DNA of 64,000 bases, from NCBI GenBank assembly GCA_905182995.1, contig CAJJDP010000051.1, positions 192,718 to 256,717 on the forward strand. The letters run 5' to 3'. Positions 1-11,310 of this stretch are shown one piece after another. Each line of letters starts with the position of its first letter. The first letter of the stretch is position 1. The notes under the pieces are model-generated. The model made no database searches. It had not been told where the DNA came from and saw only the letters and a program-made list of their open reading frames with translations. The stretch is from Paramecium octaurelia. Lineage: Eukaryota > Ciliophora > Oligohymenophorea > Peniculida > Parameciidae. The position numbers were made by a program, and so were the translations under genes.

Positions 1-718
1 TGCATTGTTTAATAAGGGAGATGAGAATATCTTGGATGTCTTTGATGGTTTTAGATAGATTAATTTTGATTTCACTCCATTTGAAGGGATGTTACTTTAA
101 ACAGTTGACGATTTCAGCTCTGTTCATAGGCCAAGGGATTATGTTGGTCAGATAGAAATTCTTAAGAATGGTAGGAGTGTTTTGTTGCAATTGTAGAATT
201 GAAGGTTGATTGGTAAAGGCTAGGAGAAATAGTTCAGGTTTTACCATTTTGATAAAATTAGTGATCCAACTTTCGTAATCATACTGTGATTTGATTTGGT
301 GAGTTTGTTGAATTATTAAGTGAGTAACAATGAAAGGTGATAATGTGTTGATTAGTAAATCTTAGATCAAGATTTAAGGAGTTATAGAAAAGATTCCACC
401 TTATTTGTAAAAAGCAGCTCTTTTTTCAGATGGCTATTTAGTCAAGACTACAACAGAAAGAGCATATTCTTTGTTATTATTTAGTTAATTTTAGGTGACA
501 AAAAAGTTAAGCTATGTATCAATAAAGTCTATTTCATAATTAGAGTAATTGAGGAGGATGATTACAGATTTGCTTTTTTCAAGAAAGTATGTCAGGAACA
601 GAGATGTCAGGTTGGCAATTGATAATCCTGATGTCAGTATCATGAAACCACCATTTGGGAAGGATTTAATGGAGTCAACTACATTATGGGTAATTTTGGA
701 CCAGATTTCTCGATTCAT
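1..718 (-). CDS. ERCC4: XPF/ERCC4/Rad1 DNA-repair endonuclease, N-terminal part (runs off window)
   Basis: The gene starts at the ATG at 718 and reads leftward off the window edge; the first ~239 codons are present. The translation matches the degenerate SF2-helicase-like N-terminal domain of XPF/Rad1/Mei-9, which with ERCC1 cuts 5' of lesions in nucleotide excision repair. Recognisable blocks are AAFYKQGGIFSITPQIL, SPFIVTHLIIQQTH, ESWITNFIKMVKPELFLLAF and LKNFYLTNIIPWP, in family order and spacing. The Gln of YKQGG is written TAA and lines up with the conserved Gln of the family's LYLQGG motif, which supports the ciliate code. The nuclease (ERKxxxD) and HhH domains lie outside the window. 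The 5' 272 bases recur at 1861-2132 because of an assembly duplication. Confidence 0.88.
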
Positions 719-779
719 GTATTTAATTTATTAATTAAAGACTTGAATTATTTATGAAACTAAATTATTTTATTATATA

Positions 780-1615
780 ATGGACCATGCACGGATTCTC
801 AATTTTCTAAACTCTTTATAGAATCAGGAGAGTACTTAATAGAGTGATCATACTCAATCCTCGTAGGAATCATTGAAGAGCTTATATGAGAAGATCACAA
901 AGGAGTATTCATTGCAAAGAGCTCGAGTAAGAAATGATGAAATTAAACATCTTAGACTCTGAGCAGAGAAGAAAGGTTGGCGAATCATCTGACATCCAAT
1001 TCTCTCTCCTACGGGGAAATTGTAAGTAATATGCTTTAACTCTAAAGGAATTTAAATCCTTATCCATGGTCTTTCAATATGTATCGCCAAAGAAAGGGGG
1101 AGTCTTCTATGATTTGGGTAGTGGCATTGGTAAAGGAGTGATAGCTGCATCATTAATGCATCAATTCGATATTTGTAAGGGCATTGAATGTCTGCATTCT
1201 TTGCATGAGCAGGCCTGCAATTTGAAGGAGGAAGTAGAGAAGCAGAAATGTCTTATAGAATAGGAGATGGAATAGATTGGCGTCTATGATTATTAATTGC
1301 CCAAAATTGAGTTCATCAATGGAGATGTCAGAGAAGTATTGTTTCATATACGAAATCAAGTTAGATTGGACTGATGGCACCTTCTTATTTGCTTCAACTA
1401 CTTGTTTCGATCCGGATCTGATGAAGCAGCTGAGCAAAAAGGCTGCAGATTTGAAGGAGGGATCCTACTTCATTACTGTTACTAAAACACTCGATCCTTA
1501 GACTGGCTGGGATCTTGTTAAATCTATTAAAGTGCAATTGTCATGGGGGTTGGCTACTATTCACATTTAACAAAAGAAAATGATTTAGGTTTAACAATAA
1601 TAAATATAATTATGA
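780..1615 (+). CDS. DOT1-like SAM-dependent methyltransferase (first copy)
   Basis: A Rossmann methyltransferase with DOT1 (histone H3K79 methyltransferase) features. After a Gln/Ser-rich N-terminus come LSYGEI, then VFYDLGSGIGKGVIAASL (motif I, SAM binding), GIECLHSLHEQA, FINGDVRELDW and an ADLKEG stretch, in DOT1 order. Three introns are needed: 29 nt after codon ARA, 26 nt, and 25 nt at 1336-1360. The last joins GDVRE to LDWTDGTFLF. Removing them leaves exactly 251 codons plus TGA (1613-1615). The TGA overlaps the ATG of the next gene by four bases, so either this end or the next start may be slightly off. Histone target is inference; some protist relatives act on other substrates. Confidence 0.72.
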
Positions 1616-1859
1616 AATAATCTCATTCTAAAAAGAATCTAACAAGCAGTCTTTATATTGCCAACAATCAACACACTGAATTAATCGATTATCTCAAACA
1701 AGAAAATAAACAATTAACTGAGTAATTGAATGAATTGAAGGGCTTGCTCTAATTAAATAAGAAGGCATTGAGAATCATGACACCTCAAAATAACGATGAA
1801 TAAAATAAAGCTTTATTGATGGTTATGAAAAATTTGTAAGAAGAAAATGCCAAATTGCA
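1612..1859 (+). pseudogene. Truncated duplicate of the coiled-coil gene (stops at the N)
   Basis: The first ~82 codons of the coiled-coil gene at 3026-4738, cut off at the N at 1860. It is an assembly copy, not a real gene; see the complete version. Confidence 0.85.
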
Positions 1860-1860
1860 N

Positions 1861-2132
1861 ACTACAACAGAAAGAGCATATTCTTTGTTATTATTTAGTT
1901 AATTTTAGGTGACAAAAAAGTTAAGCTATGTATCAATAAAGTCTATTTCATAATTAGAGTAATTGAGGAGGATGATTACAGATTTGCTTTTTTCAAGAAA
2001 GTATGTCAGGAACAGAGATGTCAGGTTGGCAATTGATAATCCTGATGTCAGTATCATGAAACCACCATTTGGGAAGGATTTAATGGAGTCAACTACATTA
2101 TGGGTAATTTTGGACCAGATTTCTCGATTCAT
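1861..2132 (-). pseudogene. Truncated duplicate of the XPF 5' end
   Basis: Identical to 447-718, the first ~90 codons of the XPF gene, and interrupted at the N at 1860. It is an assembly copy only. Confidence 0.85.
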
Positions 2133-2193
2133 GTATTTAATTTATTAATTAAAGACTTGAATTATTTATGAAACTAAATTATTTTATTATATA

Positions 2194-3029
2194 ATGGACC
2201 ATGCACGGATTCTCAATTTTCTAAACTCTTTATAGAATCAGGAGAGTACTTAATAGAGTGATCATACTCAATCCTCGTAGGAATCATTGAAGAGCTTATA
2301 TGAGAAGATCACAAAGGAGTATTCATTGCAAAGAGCTCGAGTAAGAAATGATGAAATTAAACATCTTAGACTCTGAGCAGAGAAGAAAGGTTGGCGAATC
2401 ATCTGACATCCAATTCTCTCTCCTACGGGGAAATTGTAAGTAATATGCTTTAACTCTAAAGGAATTTAAATCCTTATCCATGGTCTTTCAATATGTATCG
2501 CCAAAGAAAGGGGGAGTCTTCTATGATTTGGGTAGTGGCATTGGTAAAGGAGTGATAGCTGCATCATTAATGCATCAATTCGATATTTGTAAGGGCATTG
2601 AATGTCTGCATTCTTTGCATGAGCAGGCCTGCAATTTGAAGGAGGAAGTAGAGAAGCAGAAATGTCTTATAGAATAGGAGATGGAATAGATTGGCGTCTA
2701 TGATTATTAATTGCCCAAAATTGAGTTCATCAATGGAGATGTCAGAGAAGTATTGTTTCATATACGAAATCAAGTTAGATTGGACTGATGGCACCTTCTT
2801 ATTTGCTTCAACTACTTGTTTCGATCCGGATCTGATGAAGCAGCTGAGCAAAAAGGCTGCAGATTTGAAGGAGGGATCCTACTTCATTACTGTTACTAAA
2901 ACACTCGATCCTTAGACTGGCTGGGATCTTGTTAAATCTATTAAAGTGCAATTGTCATGGGGGTTGGCTACTATTCACATTTAACAAAAGAAAATGATTT
3001 AGGTTTAACAATAATAAATATAATTATGA
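2194..3029 (+). CDS. DOT1-like methyltransferase (second assembly copy)
   Basis: Same sequence as 780-1615, shifted by 1414 bases, with the same three small introns. Only one locus probably exists. This copy is contiguous with the complete downstream coiled-coil gene, while the first copy is contiguous with the XPF gene. The true order is therefore XPF (minus), methyltransferase (plus), coiled-coil gene (plus). Confidence 0.7.
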
Positions 3030-4738
3030 AATAATCTCATTCTAAAAAGAATCTAACAAGCAGTCTTTATATTGCCAACAATCAACACACTGAATTAATC
3101 GATTATCTCAAACAAGAAAATAAACAATTAACTGAGTAATTGAATGAATTGAAGGGCTTGCTCTAATTAAATAAGAAGGCATTGAGAATCATGACACCTC
3201 AAAATAACGATGAATAAAATAAAGCTTTATTGATGGTTATGAAAAATTTGTAAGAAGAAAATGCCAAATTGCATAATCAAATTGACAAACTCATTGAGGA
3301 AAGGAATCAAGCATAAAATTAAGTATTAATAAATTAATAAATCACTGAAGAAGCTTAACGACATGAAAAAGAATTAATCTTATCATTATAGAATAAAATC
3401 TAAACTTTATAAAATAATCTCAATAAATCTGAATAACAATTAAGCAAAATGGAATAACTCAAACCTGAATACGATGAAATTTCAGGCATTGTCATTAAAT
3501 ACAAAGAAATTTGTGAACCTGATAAAATTGCTATCAAATTTCACAATCAAATTGAAATGCTCACATCTCAACTAATTCAACAGATCAAAAAGAACAAACT
3601 CATCGAAACTGAAAAACAAAAACTATAAGGATTTAATTTAGTATTACATTCTCACTATTCATCTAGAAACTTATGAGCAACCTAGTTCAAATGAAGAACA
3701 CAGCTATGACATATCACGGCAATAAACTCATCATTTAACAGTAACAAACTCAATAAGGCCCTGAACAATTGATTAAATGTAACCAAAAATGTATACAGTA
3801 GTCTAAAACAATTTGCTAAATGTTATGAACAAGGAAGAAAACGAAAATTCATCTTAAAATGACAACAATTCATCCGTTGGCAGTTCACCATTGATGTCCC
3901 CATTACCATTAAAACAAGAGAATTAGGTCGTCAAACAAATGAAGGAAATCCCGAAGTTAGATCTCACAAAGGCAAAATAAATATAAGAGATCAATGCTAA
4001 GAGACAGATTTAATAGATGCAGGATATTAAAAAGTAAATCGACCCTAATGTAGTTGAAAAAATTAATAAGTATGAGAGAATGATAGAGGAGCTAAGAAAG
4101 AATTATCAAAGAGAGATGTTGCTAAATAAGACTCTCGAAACAGCAAATAATGAATTACAAAGGAATTGTGAAGATTTAGAAGTATGTCATTCATATTAAT
4201 TTAGAGTTAAAAATAAATACTCATAAATTCAAATTTAAGACATCAAGAGAAATTACAGAAAATCAATAAACAATATTATTTTCTCCAATAATTCTACATC
4301 AATAATAAAGATCAAATTACTACCACTCAAAGTCATAATCGAAGATTTTCTCAAAGTCCAACTGAATTATCTTAGGATATGATTCTAGATACTTCTTTCA
4401 TTGATGCCAATGGAGCCATAATTTCGAATGAAATACAAGAACAAAAATTTGTATAACAATAAATGCTGCAACAACAACAATAACAACAACAAATTTAGTA
4501 ATTCTAATAATAAAATTTCTATTCCTATTATGTCCCTAATAACCTGGAAGATTCGAAAAAGTTCTTATTGAGTTTGGCTGAACTAATTTATTGTGGTTTG
4601 CAAGAAAGGATAGAATAATTGCAACAACAGGAAAGCAATTGCCAAGTAAATAACGAACAGAGATTCAGATCTGTAAGTGATATAAACGATTATCAACGCA
4701 CAGGACTTTAAAAATATAATTATTTTTAGCAATTATGA
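3026..4738 (+). CDS. Coiled-coil, Gln-rich protein (complete copy)
   Basis: No recognised family. The 546-residue product is highly charged. Residues ~20-190 are heptad-like (LIDYLKQENKQLTEQLNELK, then IEERNQAQNQV), followed by a Ser/Asn-rich linker (NSSVGSSPLMSPLP), a second coiled coil (KYERMIEELRKNYQREM) and a poly-Gln run near residues 440-460 encoded by a mix of CAA, TAA and TAG. Introns of 26, 23 and 23 nt restore the frame and give an exact codon count. A cytoskeletal or basal-body scaffold is possible but only a guess. The ATG overlaps the upstream TGA; a later in-frame Met (MTPQNNDEQ) is an alternative start. TGA stop at 4736-4738. Confidence 0.68.
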
Positions 4739-4785
4739 TATGTTTATTACTCTTACAAATTCTTAGTAGATATGATGATTTTTAA

Positions 4786-5791
4786 TCATTTCTTTCTGTA
4801 AATTGTAATTATCTATGATTAGAAATATCTCTTATCATCTTCATCGACTATAATCAGACTCATCATATTTTTCACGCAGAATTTGCCATTAAAATTTCTG
4901 ACTGATGGTATCAGATCCAGTCCACTTAGATACAACCTGACCGGAATTACATCTCCCTTTTGAGGACATCCATCTACTAATTGGTATTTGATAATTGATT
5001 TATTGTCTGTCTCAAATTAAGATCCTTATAGATATTATTCTTTTCTGGTAATTACTAATTCCATATATTTTATTTTGATTTCCACCAAACAAATATTTAT
5101 ATTTCCAGTCAAAACATCTCTCTAATGAAATCGATTCTTTGAATACTCAAAGTTAATATGTAAGATATCTTCAATCCCAACCTCTTAACATTTTGTAAAT
5201 CAATACTTCCATATTTGTAGCCTTCGGTTAATCCTCTTCTGGCTCTAAGATCAAAACAGCAAAGTCTACTTCCTTCTACACCTTGTCATACCATCTAGTC
5301 ATATACACTTTCACGTAATATCGTAATTTCACTTTATTGCCATAATAACTTTCATATTGCTTCTCAAAGTTTTAAAATTAAAATTTATATTCTTTGTCTT
5401 CAAACAATAAACCTTAAGGTTCTAATTCTCTTGATATCGACATGAAATCTGAACTTTGTTTTTAGTCATTGAGAATGTCTTTTATTTGTAAATTCATAAG
5501 TTTTACCAACATGTCCAATCAATTCAACTTGGATTCCAAAATGCTTTATTTATTTTTAATTGTTCATCCTTACTATAACAACTCCTGAGATGTCATCATC
5601 ACCCTATTACATAAAATCAAACAATATCAATTACAATATAGACTGGTAACTTTAAAGTTCCTTATTAATTATCCTAAAATATTGCATGTTCGCGTGTCTC
5701 TATACCATCCAAAGTCATTTCAATTAACGGTTCCCCTTGAAAGATCTTCAGAAGAGATGCCTAGAAAATGTGGAATTGAAATCCTTACCAT
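4786..5791 (-). CDS. VPS26: VPS26, retromer core subunit
   Basis: Arrestin-fold subunit of the retromer, which retrieves cargo from endosomes to the Golgi or surface. Diagnostic blocks include VGIEDILHINFEY, NICLVEIKIKYMEL, CPQKGDVIPVRLYLSGLD and VKNMMSLIIVDEDDKRYF, matching the C-terminal half of VPS26 nearly motif for motif. The N-terminus is more divergent (HFGIQVELIGHVDI). Five introns (28, 31, 30, 28, 25 nt) leave exactly 287 codons; the first lies directly after the initiator ATG. It ends without the variable tail of animal VPS26. In Paramecium, retromer-type sorting is relevant to lysosome and trichocyst traffic; that link here is inference. Confidence 0.88.
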
Positions 5792-5833
5792 TATAATCTG
5801 ATTATTTAATTGTATAAAAATTTTAATCTATAA

Positions 5834-6901
5834 TCACTAATTCTAATCATATGTAAGCATCTTTATAATCCATTATATAATACTTTTAAAATGTTACGAT
5901 ATTATAATTTGAATGCCAATTATCTTGATGTTTATCCCCACTAAATGTATATATAAATACACTTACAATATTTCTTGCGAATTCATCAATTTAATTATTT
6001 AATAGCAATTCAACAACTTGGTTCTTGTTTCTCTTTACAGCCACATGAAGGCCTGTCTCTTGCAACTGTCTTATAAATCATAATGATTACTCGAGTTCTC
6101 TATGATAATAAATGCGGATATTTCTTTATCAATTTTTTAAGCTCATCCACATTTCCATCTTAGATCAATTGAAAATACTATTCACTCAAAGGATCTAGCT
6201 TTGTTATTAACTTCATTTATAGAACTATTATACATTCAAGCTCATTCTATTCATTTTCTAATTCAAGAATCTTACTTTTTCTAGAGATTGCTCATTTATT
6301 ATCTTATCTTATGAAATAAAAGGTTAATGCAAAGGAACCTTATACGTTCTATCCTTTTTATTTGGATTACTTAAAATTGTAAAAGTCTGTTTTGGTGGTA
6401 ATTGCAAATCAGGTCTTGCTGTTTACGGCTCTAATAAATGCTCGAAGTGGAAATGATTGTAAAGAGAAAAATGACTCGAGAATGATTAAACACTGTTTTA
6501 AGCAATTTTATTCAAGTCTGCTAAATCTTTCTTTAATAAATAATCAGCTTTTAAAAGTTATTCTTATTTTCTTTTCGATTGTACATCATTGAACTTTTTC
6601 AAGAACCCTTTATCTTTTTCAAACAAGTTACTGACCCTTACTTCTGAAGAATTGTTATTAAGAAGTTAGCTAGTTTCCTTTCTATCAGTTAATGATGTCA
6701 TATAATTGTCTGATGTATTTTCGTTTTTAAGGTACTAAAATATATCATAGTCATCTTGTAATTCTTTAAATATTAGATGATGATACTTTTTTTCCTTGAA
6801 CTGAGCTTCAAGGATCGTGAAGCAGTGTGTCTCTTTTTAGGAAATTGATCATCAGGAACTGTATATAATTTTAATTTCAGATTTTTAGAACATGTTAGCA
6901 T
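5834..6901 (-). CDS. Ankyrin-repeat protein with disordered N-terminus
   Basis: A 315-residue protein. Residues 1-200 are low-complexity and basic with no recognised domain. The C-terminal ~110 residues form about three ankyrin repeats, e.g. ETGLHVAVKRNKNQVVELLL followed by NIWGQTSRQLAF. Five introns (23, 23, 25, 26, 23 nt) are needed and give an exact frame. The one around 6209-6231 matters, because without it the locus looks like two genes with overlapping stop and start. Splicing at the last intron ends the protein at TGA 5834-5836, 42 bases before the VPS26 start. Ankyrin repeats mediate protein binding; the partner is unknown. Confidence 0.75.
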
Positions 6902-7214
6902 GTATAATTTTATTTAATTAATATTTGATTTATTATTTATCTAATTCTTAATTCAGACAGAATCATATACAAAAGATCAATTTAATTATCAAGGTAATTT
7001 ATATTTAAATCATTCTTAGATATTTTACACAAAAATAAATTCTATTTGTTTTCAACCAAAAAATACTGCTTTCTCTATAATTATGGATAGAATAATAATA
7101 TTAATAGTCTTAGTTAAAATTTAAATGAAATATGAGTATATGGTGAGATATGAAATTTTTAGTTTGAAAACATTATAATGATTATTGATTTCATAAAAAA
7201 TAATTTGAAATATA
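6902..7214. promoter_or_regulatory. Divergent intergenic spacer (ankyrin gene / ArfGAP gene)
   Basis: About 310 bases of very AT-rich DNA between two divergently transcribed genes. No coding signal, repeat or RNA gene is visible; it presumably holds both promoters. Confidence 0.5.
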
Positions 7215-8259
7215 ATGAATAAATAACATATTCCAGCAAAAGCATAAGAAAAAATATTTGCTTTGATCCTGAAACGGCCAGAGAATTTAGTTTGTGCTGA
7301 TTGTGCAACTAAAGGTCCTACATGGGTTAGCTTGGATTATGGGGTATTTATTTGTATGGATTGTGCAGGTAAATCATTGATAGTTATTTAATTAGGTGCT
7401 CACAGAACTTTGGGTCCCAGTGTCACAAGAGTCAGATCAACCAATATTGATGGGTGGTATTAGGAAAATATTGATATTATGGAATCCATTGGAAATGCAA
7501 CAGCAAATTCTTATTGGGAAAATACTATGCCAAAGAACTACGTGTAAAATGATTGTTTATTGTATCATAGCAAACCGAAGATTAATACAGGGTTAGATTC
7601 ATTAATTCGTTTTGTTTAAGAGAAATATGTCAAAAAGAAATTTATCCCTCAGTAATAATGCTTGGATCCAAAATAACAATATATGTTAGTCAAAACGTAT
7701 TCAAATTTAATAACAATTTAGTACTGTCAAACCATTCTACTTTCAAGTTGAAACCAAATAAGAAGAACCAAAGGTGAAACTAGGTGATTTAATAGATTTT
7801 AGCGAGTAATCTGATAATTTTGGAGTGAAGGAAACTAAAGTTGAAATCTTTCACGGAAATAACACTTAGTATGGAACTACTCATTCTTTGTCACCAGAAA
7901 AAGATTAGAATGATTTCCCTCAGACTAAATAACCAACAAATCACGCTATGCATTCATTACCATCCTTAGATATTCTAAATCTATACAATTCTGATTAATA
8001 GTAAAAATAACAGATGCAATCATAACAAACAATTCCATAAAAGAATGTTAATTATGTTTATTTGCAGAACTTAGGATAGCAATAATAGTAATATAATTTC
8101 TAGTAATTCTAAAATAACAATGCATATTTACATTAGCAATAATAATAACAATAATAGTTTTAATAAAATGTGTTTCATTAGCAAAAACCAAATTTCGTTT
8201 AATAATAATAATATAAATAAAACGAACCCATCAATATTATGGACTTGTATCATAGATGA
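7215..8259 (+). CDS. ArfGAP-domain protein with poly-Gln tail
   Basis: Residues ~5-125 are an Arf GTPase-activating domain. The zinc finger [19 protein letters not shown] then ICMDCAGAHRTLG gives the family spacing C-x2-C-x16-C-x2-C, with the downstream arginine in VTRVRS. Such proteins stimulate GTP hydrolysis on Arf during COPI or clathrin vesicle formation. The C-terminal 200 residues are disordered, with Gln tracts encoded by mixed CAA/TAA/TAG and two similar short motifs, LDILNLYNS and NIMDLYH, which may be adaptor-binding peptides (inference). Introns of 27 and 25 nt leave 330 codons exactly; the first splits the zinc-finger region after CMDCA. Confidence 0.87.
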
Positions 8260-8767
8260 AAATATATAAAGCATCAATTAATTAAGAAATCAATAATATT
8301 TAATAATTATATATCGATTCTTCCCTTATATTTAATTATTATTCATTTAATTTTATATAAGACAGCATTTGATCTTGAAGTGATTGATAATAATTTTTGT
8401 TATCTATTTTCTTTATGCAATTTCGATCTAAAAATACATAATTAAAAATAATAAATTCTAGAATTCAAATATCTAATAGTAAACAGCATTTTGGAAATAT
8501 ATATGAATCAATCTGCATTATTGATCTCAATTAGGCTCATTTTTTTATTGTCCCAAATACAAATATTGTTTACTTCATTAGAATCATTGAGGAACCATAA
8601 AGTAATAGTGATTATATTGATATTCTTCTACAATTGTTTCTTATAATGATTGAGGTTATGATCCAGATCTCTAAGTTGTATGAGTTTCACTAAAATAAAG
8701 TATAGTTTTCCTCTTAGCTATTCAAAATTTAATAGTAAATACACAAAATTTATAAAATCTAGTTTTT
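8260..8767. other. Non-coding or decayed stretch, no confident gene
   Basis: About 500 AT-rich bases. The minus strand between ~8500 and 8760 is open for ~80 codons with only TGA as stop and reads EVNNICIWDNKKM, faintly WD-repeat-like. It has no usable ATG, and long TGA-free stretches are common by chance at this composition. I see no convincing gene. Confidence 0.35.
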
Positions 8768-9531
8768 ATGAGTTTTGAACCTTATTAAGAAACCAAGAAG
8801 AATGTTAAAGTTGCACCAATAAAAATAGTGTAAAATTAAAATGAGATGAATGGCTCTTAAAATCAGAATCCTACTTATTCTCAACTTAATTAAATATTCC
8901 CATTCCATAACAGATGCGCAAATTATAAATAATTTACTCCTGCTGTTACGATTCCATTAAGCTTTTTGCAATAACTCATTTAGTAAGCCTAGTCGAATAA
9001 GATATTAAATCAATTGATAGAACCAAAAATACCACTTGTAAAACAAGAATAATCAGAAGCTGTTAATAACCTCATTACATAAATATAATATTAAAAATTA
9101 GAAAATATTAAACATCAAGATGGTAATGCCTATGCTTATAATTAGAAGATACACAAATTAAAATGTATTTGATAAAAAGTTAAATGAAATTTATAATTGA
9201 AGATTTTGTATCAAAAGAAAGAGTGTAACTCTATTTTGCAGATAATGAAAATTTATTACCTCATTTCTGGAAGTGGATTAAATCTATTGAGTTAAAAGGG
9301 TTAGAAGAAATGTTAATTTTGTGTTACACAAACCCTTCAAATACAAAGAAAATTTAGGATGTTTTTAAATCACTTTTTCAGAAATTATCAATAGAGTTTT
9401 ACTAAAACCATGCATATGCTCAAATTTTAAGATCCAATCTCTAAGATAAAATTAGGTATTTATCTGCAATAGGAGATATCTTAAATAAAATCATCAAACC
9501 ATAAGATTATTTCTATTTTAATAATGCATGA
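8768..9531 (+). CDS. Unknown soluble protein, 246 residues
   Basis: No family recognised. The N-terminal ~125 residues are Gln/Asn-rich and probably disordered. The C-terminal half looks folded and helical (IIEDFVSKERVQLYF, HFWKWIKSIELKGLEEML, RYLSAIGDILNKI). One 23-nt intron just before the helical part restores the frame and gives an exact codon count. TGA stop at 9529-9531. It converges on the TLDc gene, with 39 bases between the two stop codons. Confidence 0.65.
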
Positions 9532-9570
9532 TAGATAAAGATTTTGTTATCATAATAAATATATAAAATA

Positions 9571-11230
9571 TCATTTTCCCTACTATTTCTCCTCCTCCTC
9601 CTCGCTAATCGGGAGCAAAGGATTTGATATCTAATATTCTTAAGGTCCTCTTCTCTAAAAATTAATGCATCCATAAAATTACATAATCATTGCTGCTTTA
9701 TTAATTTAATGTCAGGAGAACATCTCTCAATTAGTTTTGATTGAATCTTTATTCCTCTTCACCACAATAAGGCTGATGAGTAGTTGACTTAAAATAAGAT
9801 GTGCTTTGTGCTGCAGTATTCAATTACAAATCCCAAATTTCGATCAAATCTATCTATAAATACAATTAAAAACTACATTCAATGAATGAATATCATTTGG
9901 TAATATTGATCCACTCTAATATGTCTTATCCTCATTTGTCAATCTGCTTGCTTATAATTATTTTCCATCAATCCAAATTCTGTGATGATCATATCCACTG
10001 CCACCAATTCCCAAACCTGGTTATTTTGGTCCTTGTTTAAATTGATTATGAAGAGTTTGATTCTATTTTTTGGTAATGATAGGTATCAATAAAGCAAATT
10101 TACTTTATTGTTAGTTATTTGTTGTGAATATCTTAAATTTTGGGTGAACAGAAAATATGAATGAGCCCTTATTCCCTGAAATATCAGGGGACACCTTCCA
10201 TTGAGAAGATGAAAAATAGCCAAAAGTGTATTTCTCTATTTTATCTGTATCTTTATCTCTTTAGAGATGGCGAAACAGAATAACATTTGGTCCCTTCATT
10301 TACAACAGACTATTTCCTAGAATGTTGAAATTATAAGTTTATCCACTTTCCAGTTCATATTTGTATACTTGGTTTACAGCAACACATTTATAAAACCAAG
10401 GAACACTCAAATTAAGAAGAGCTTTATAATTATGATTTAAATATCATACCAATCAATTATTTATTCATTAATTCACTGGATTCTAATTTAGGCAATTTAT
10501 TTTTAAGTATCTTATTAATGAACTTACCTGCTATATAATTCTTCACAATCTTGGATATCTAAGGAGTTTCTTACTTAATCTTATCTATAAAGGCTTTGTA
10601 GTTAAGAATCGAGTGGTCTAACAATATAAAGACATTTACCTTCAAAAATATTATTGACTAATAAAATAGGAGCTTAATCATCATCATGACATAATATATC
10701 ACCTTTATCACTTTACATATTTATTAGTTCCTAATTTATGACATGCTTTACTTTGAATAATTTAACAGCATTAGAATAACTAATTGATATTTTATAAACA
10801 TTATTAAAATTGAACGAGTCCTTCTGCATAATCTCAGAACTAGAAAGCGATACCAAAATAAATAATATTTAGATATCCAAATTCTTCAATTGATTCTATA
10901 ATTTCATCGAAGTTCTTGTAAATAGGTCAACTATGCTTTAAAGAATGTGAATTACCGACTATTAGGAATGTATTTAAGTCAACATAATTTTAACCACCAT
11001 AATTTCTCATGAAGATGTATAATTTTTAGGCGAAAACAGGGTTCTCGGTAAAGAACGCTTTAAAACCTTCAAAACTAAAGTATTGATCTGCTTTCCTTTA
11101 ATATATTTTGCAAATACCCTGGTTTTTATTGAGTCATTTTAGAAAACTGTTTGATTGCATAATCATAATCATTCTATGGGAAGCCAATTTTCTCTTTCAT
11201 TTCTCTATCTCTCGATCCACATCCCCCCAT
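9571..11230 (-). CDS. TLDc-domain protein with N-terminal lipidation motif
   Basis: The C-terminal ~200 residues are a TLDc domain. They contain VILFRHLQRDKD, GNKGSFIFSVHPKFKIF, GLGIGGSGYDHHRIWIDG and IDLIEIWDL, the last two matching the family's conserved IGGGGG-x-FGLWLD and EVWGF blocks. TLDc proteins (NCOA7, OXR1, TLDC1/mEAK7, TBC1D24) protect against oxidative stress or regulate V-ATPase and lysosomal signalling. The N-terminus MGGCGSRDRE carries Gly2 and Cys4, typical of myristoylation plus palmitoylation, as in mEAK7-type TLDc proteins, so membrane anchoring is likely. Several 22-28 nt introns are required, and one or two in the middle third were not fixed. Ends Glu-rich at TGA 9571-9573. 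Confidence 0.8.
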
Positions 11231-11310
11231 GAAAAAAACAATAATTAATTTTATAATATATTTATATTGGTACTAATTGTAAACCTATTAATTAATTAGA
11301 GTAATCATCA

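Larger units (their letters stand above)
447..3273. repeat. Assembly duplication 1: 1413-bp direct copies flanking a single N at 1860
   Basis: Positions 447-1859 recur apparently base for base at 1861-3273 (offset 1414), separated by one N. The copies hold the same 5' end of the XPF gene, the same methyltransferase and the same start of the coiled-coil gene. One copy breaks the coiled-coil gene exactly at the N and the other breaks XPF exactly at the N. This is the expected product of scaffolding two contigs whose ends overlap, not a biological tandem duplication. Confidence 0.9.

Noticed and set aside
1-60. Telomere at the left edge
   Set aside because: No C4A2/C3A3-type telomeric repeats; the sequence is inside the XPF coding region.
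780-3029. Tandem duplication of the methyltransferase gene as a biological event
   Set aside because: The copies appear identical, begin and end exactly at the N, and each breaks a different neighbouring gene there. The same happens at three other Ns, which points to assembly.
6209-6231. Two overlapping genes (disordered protein and ankyrin protein)
   Set aside because: A 23-nt GTA...AAG intron removes the TGA and fuses the frames; the total then closes as exact codons.
8500-8760. WD40-repeat gene on the minus strand
   Set aside because: One IWDN-like string without an ATG, no further repeats and no consistent frame; open TGA-free stretches of this size are expected by chance here.
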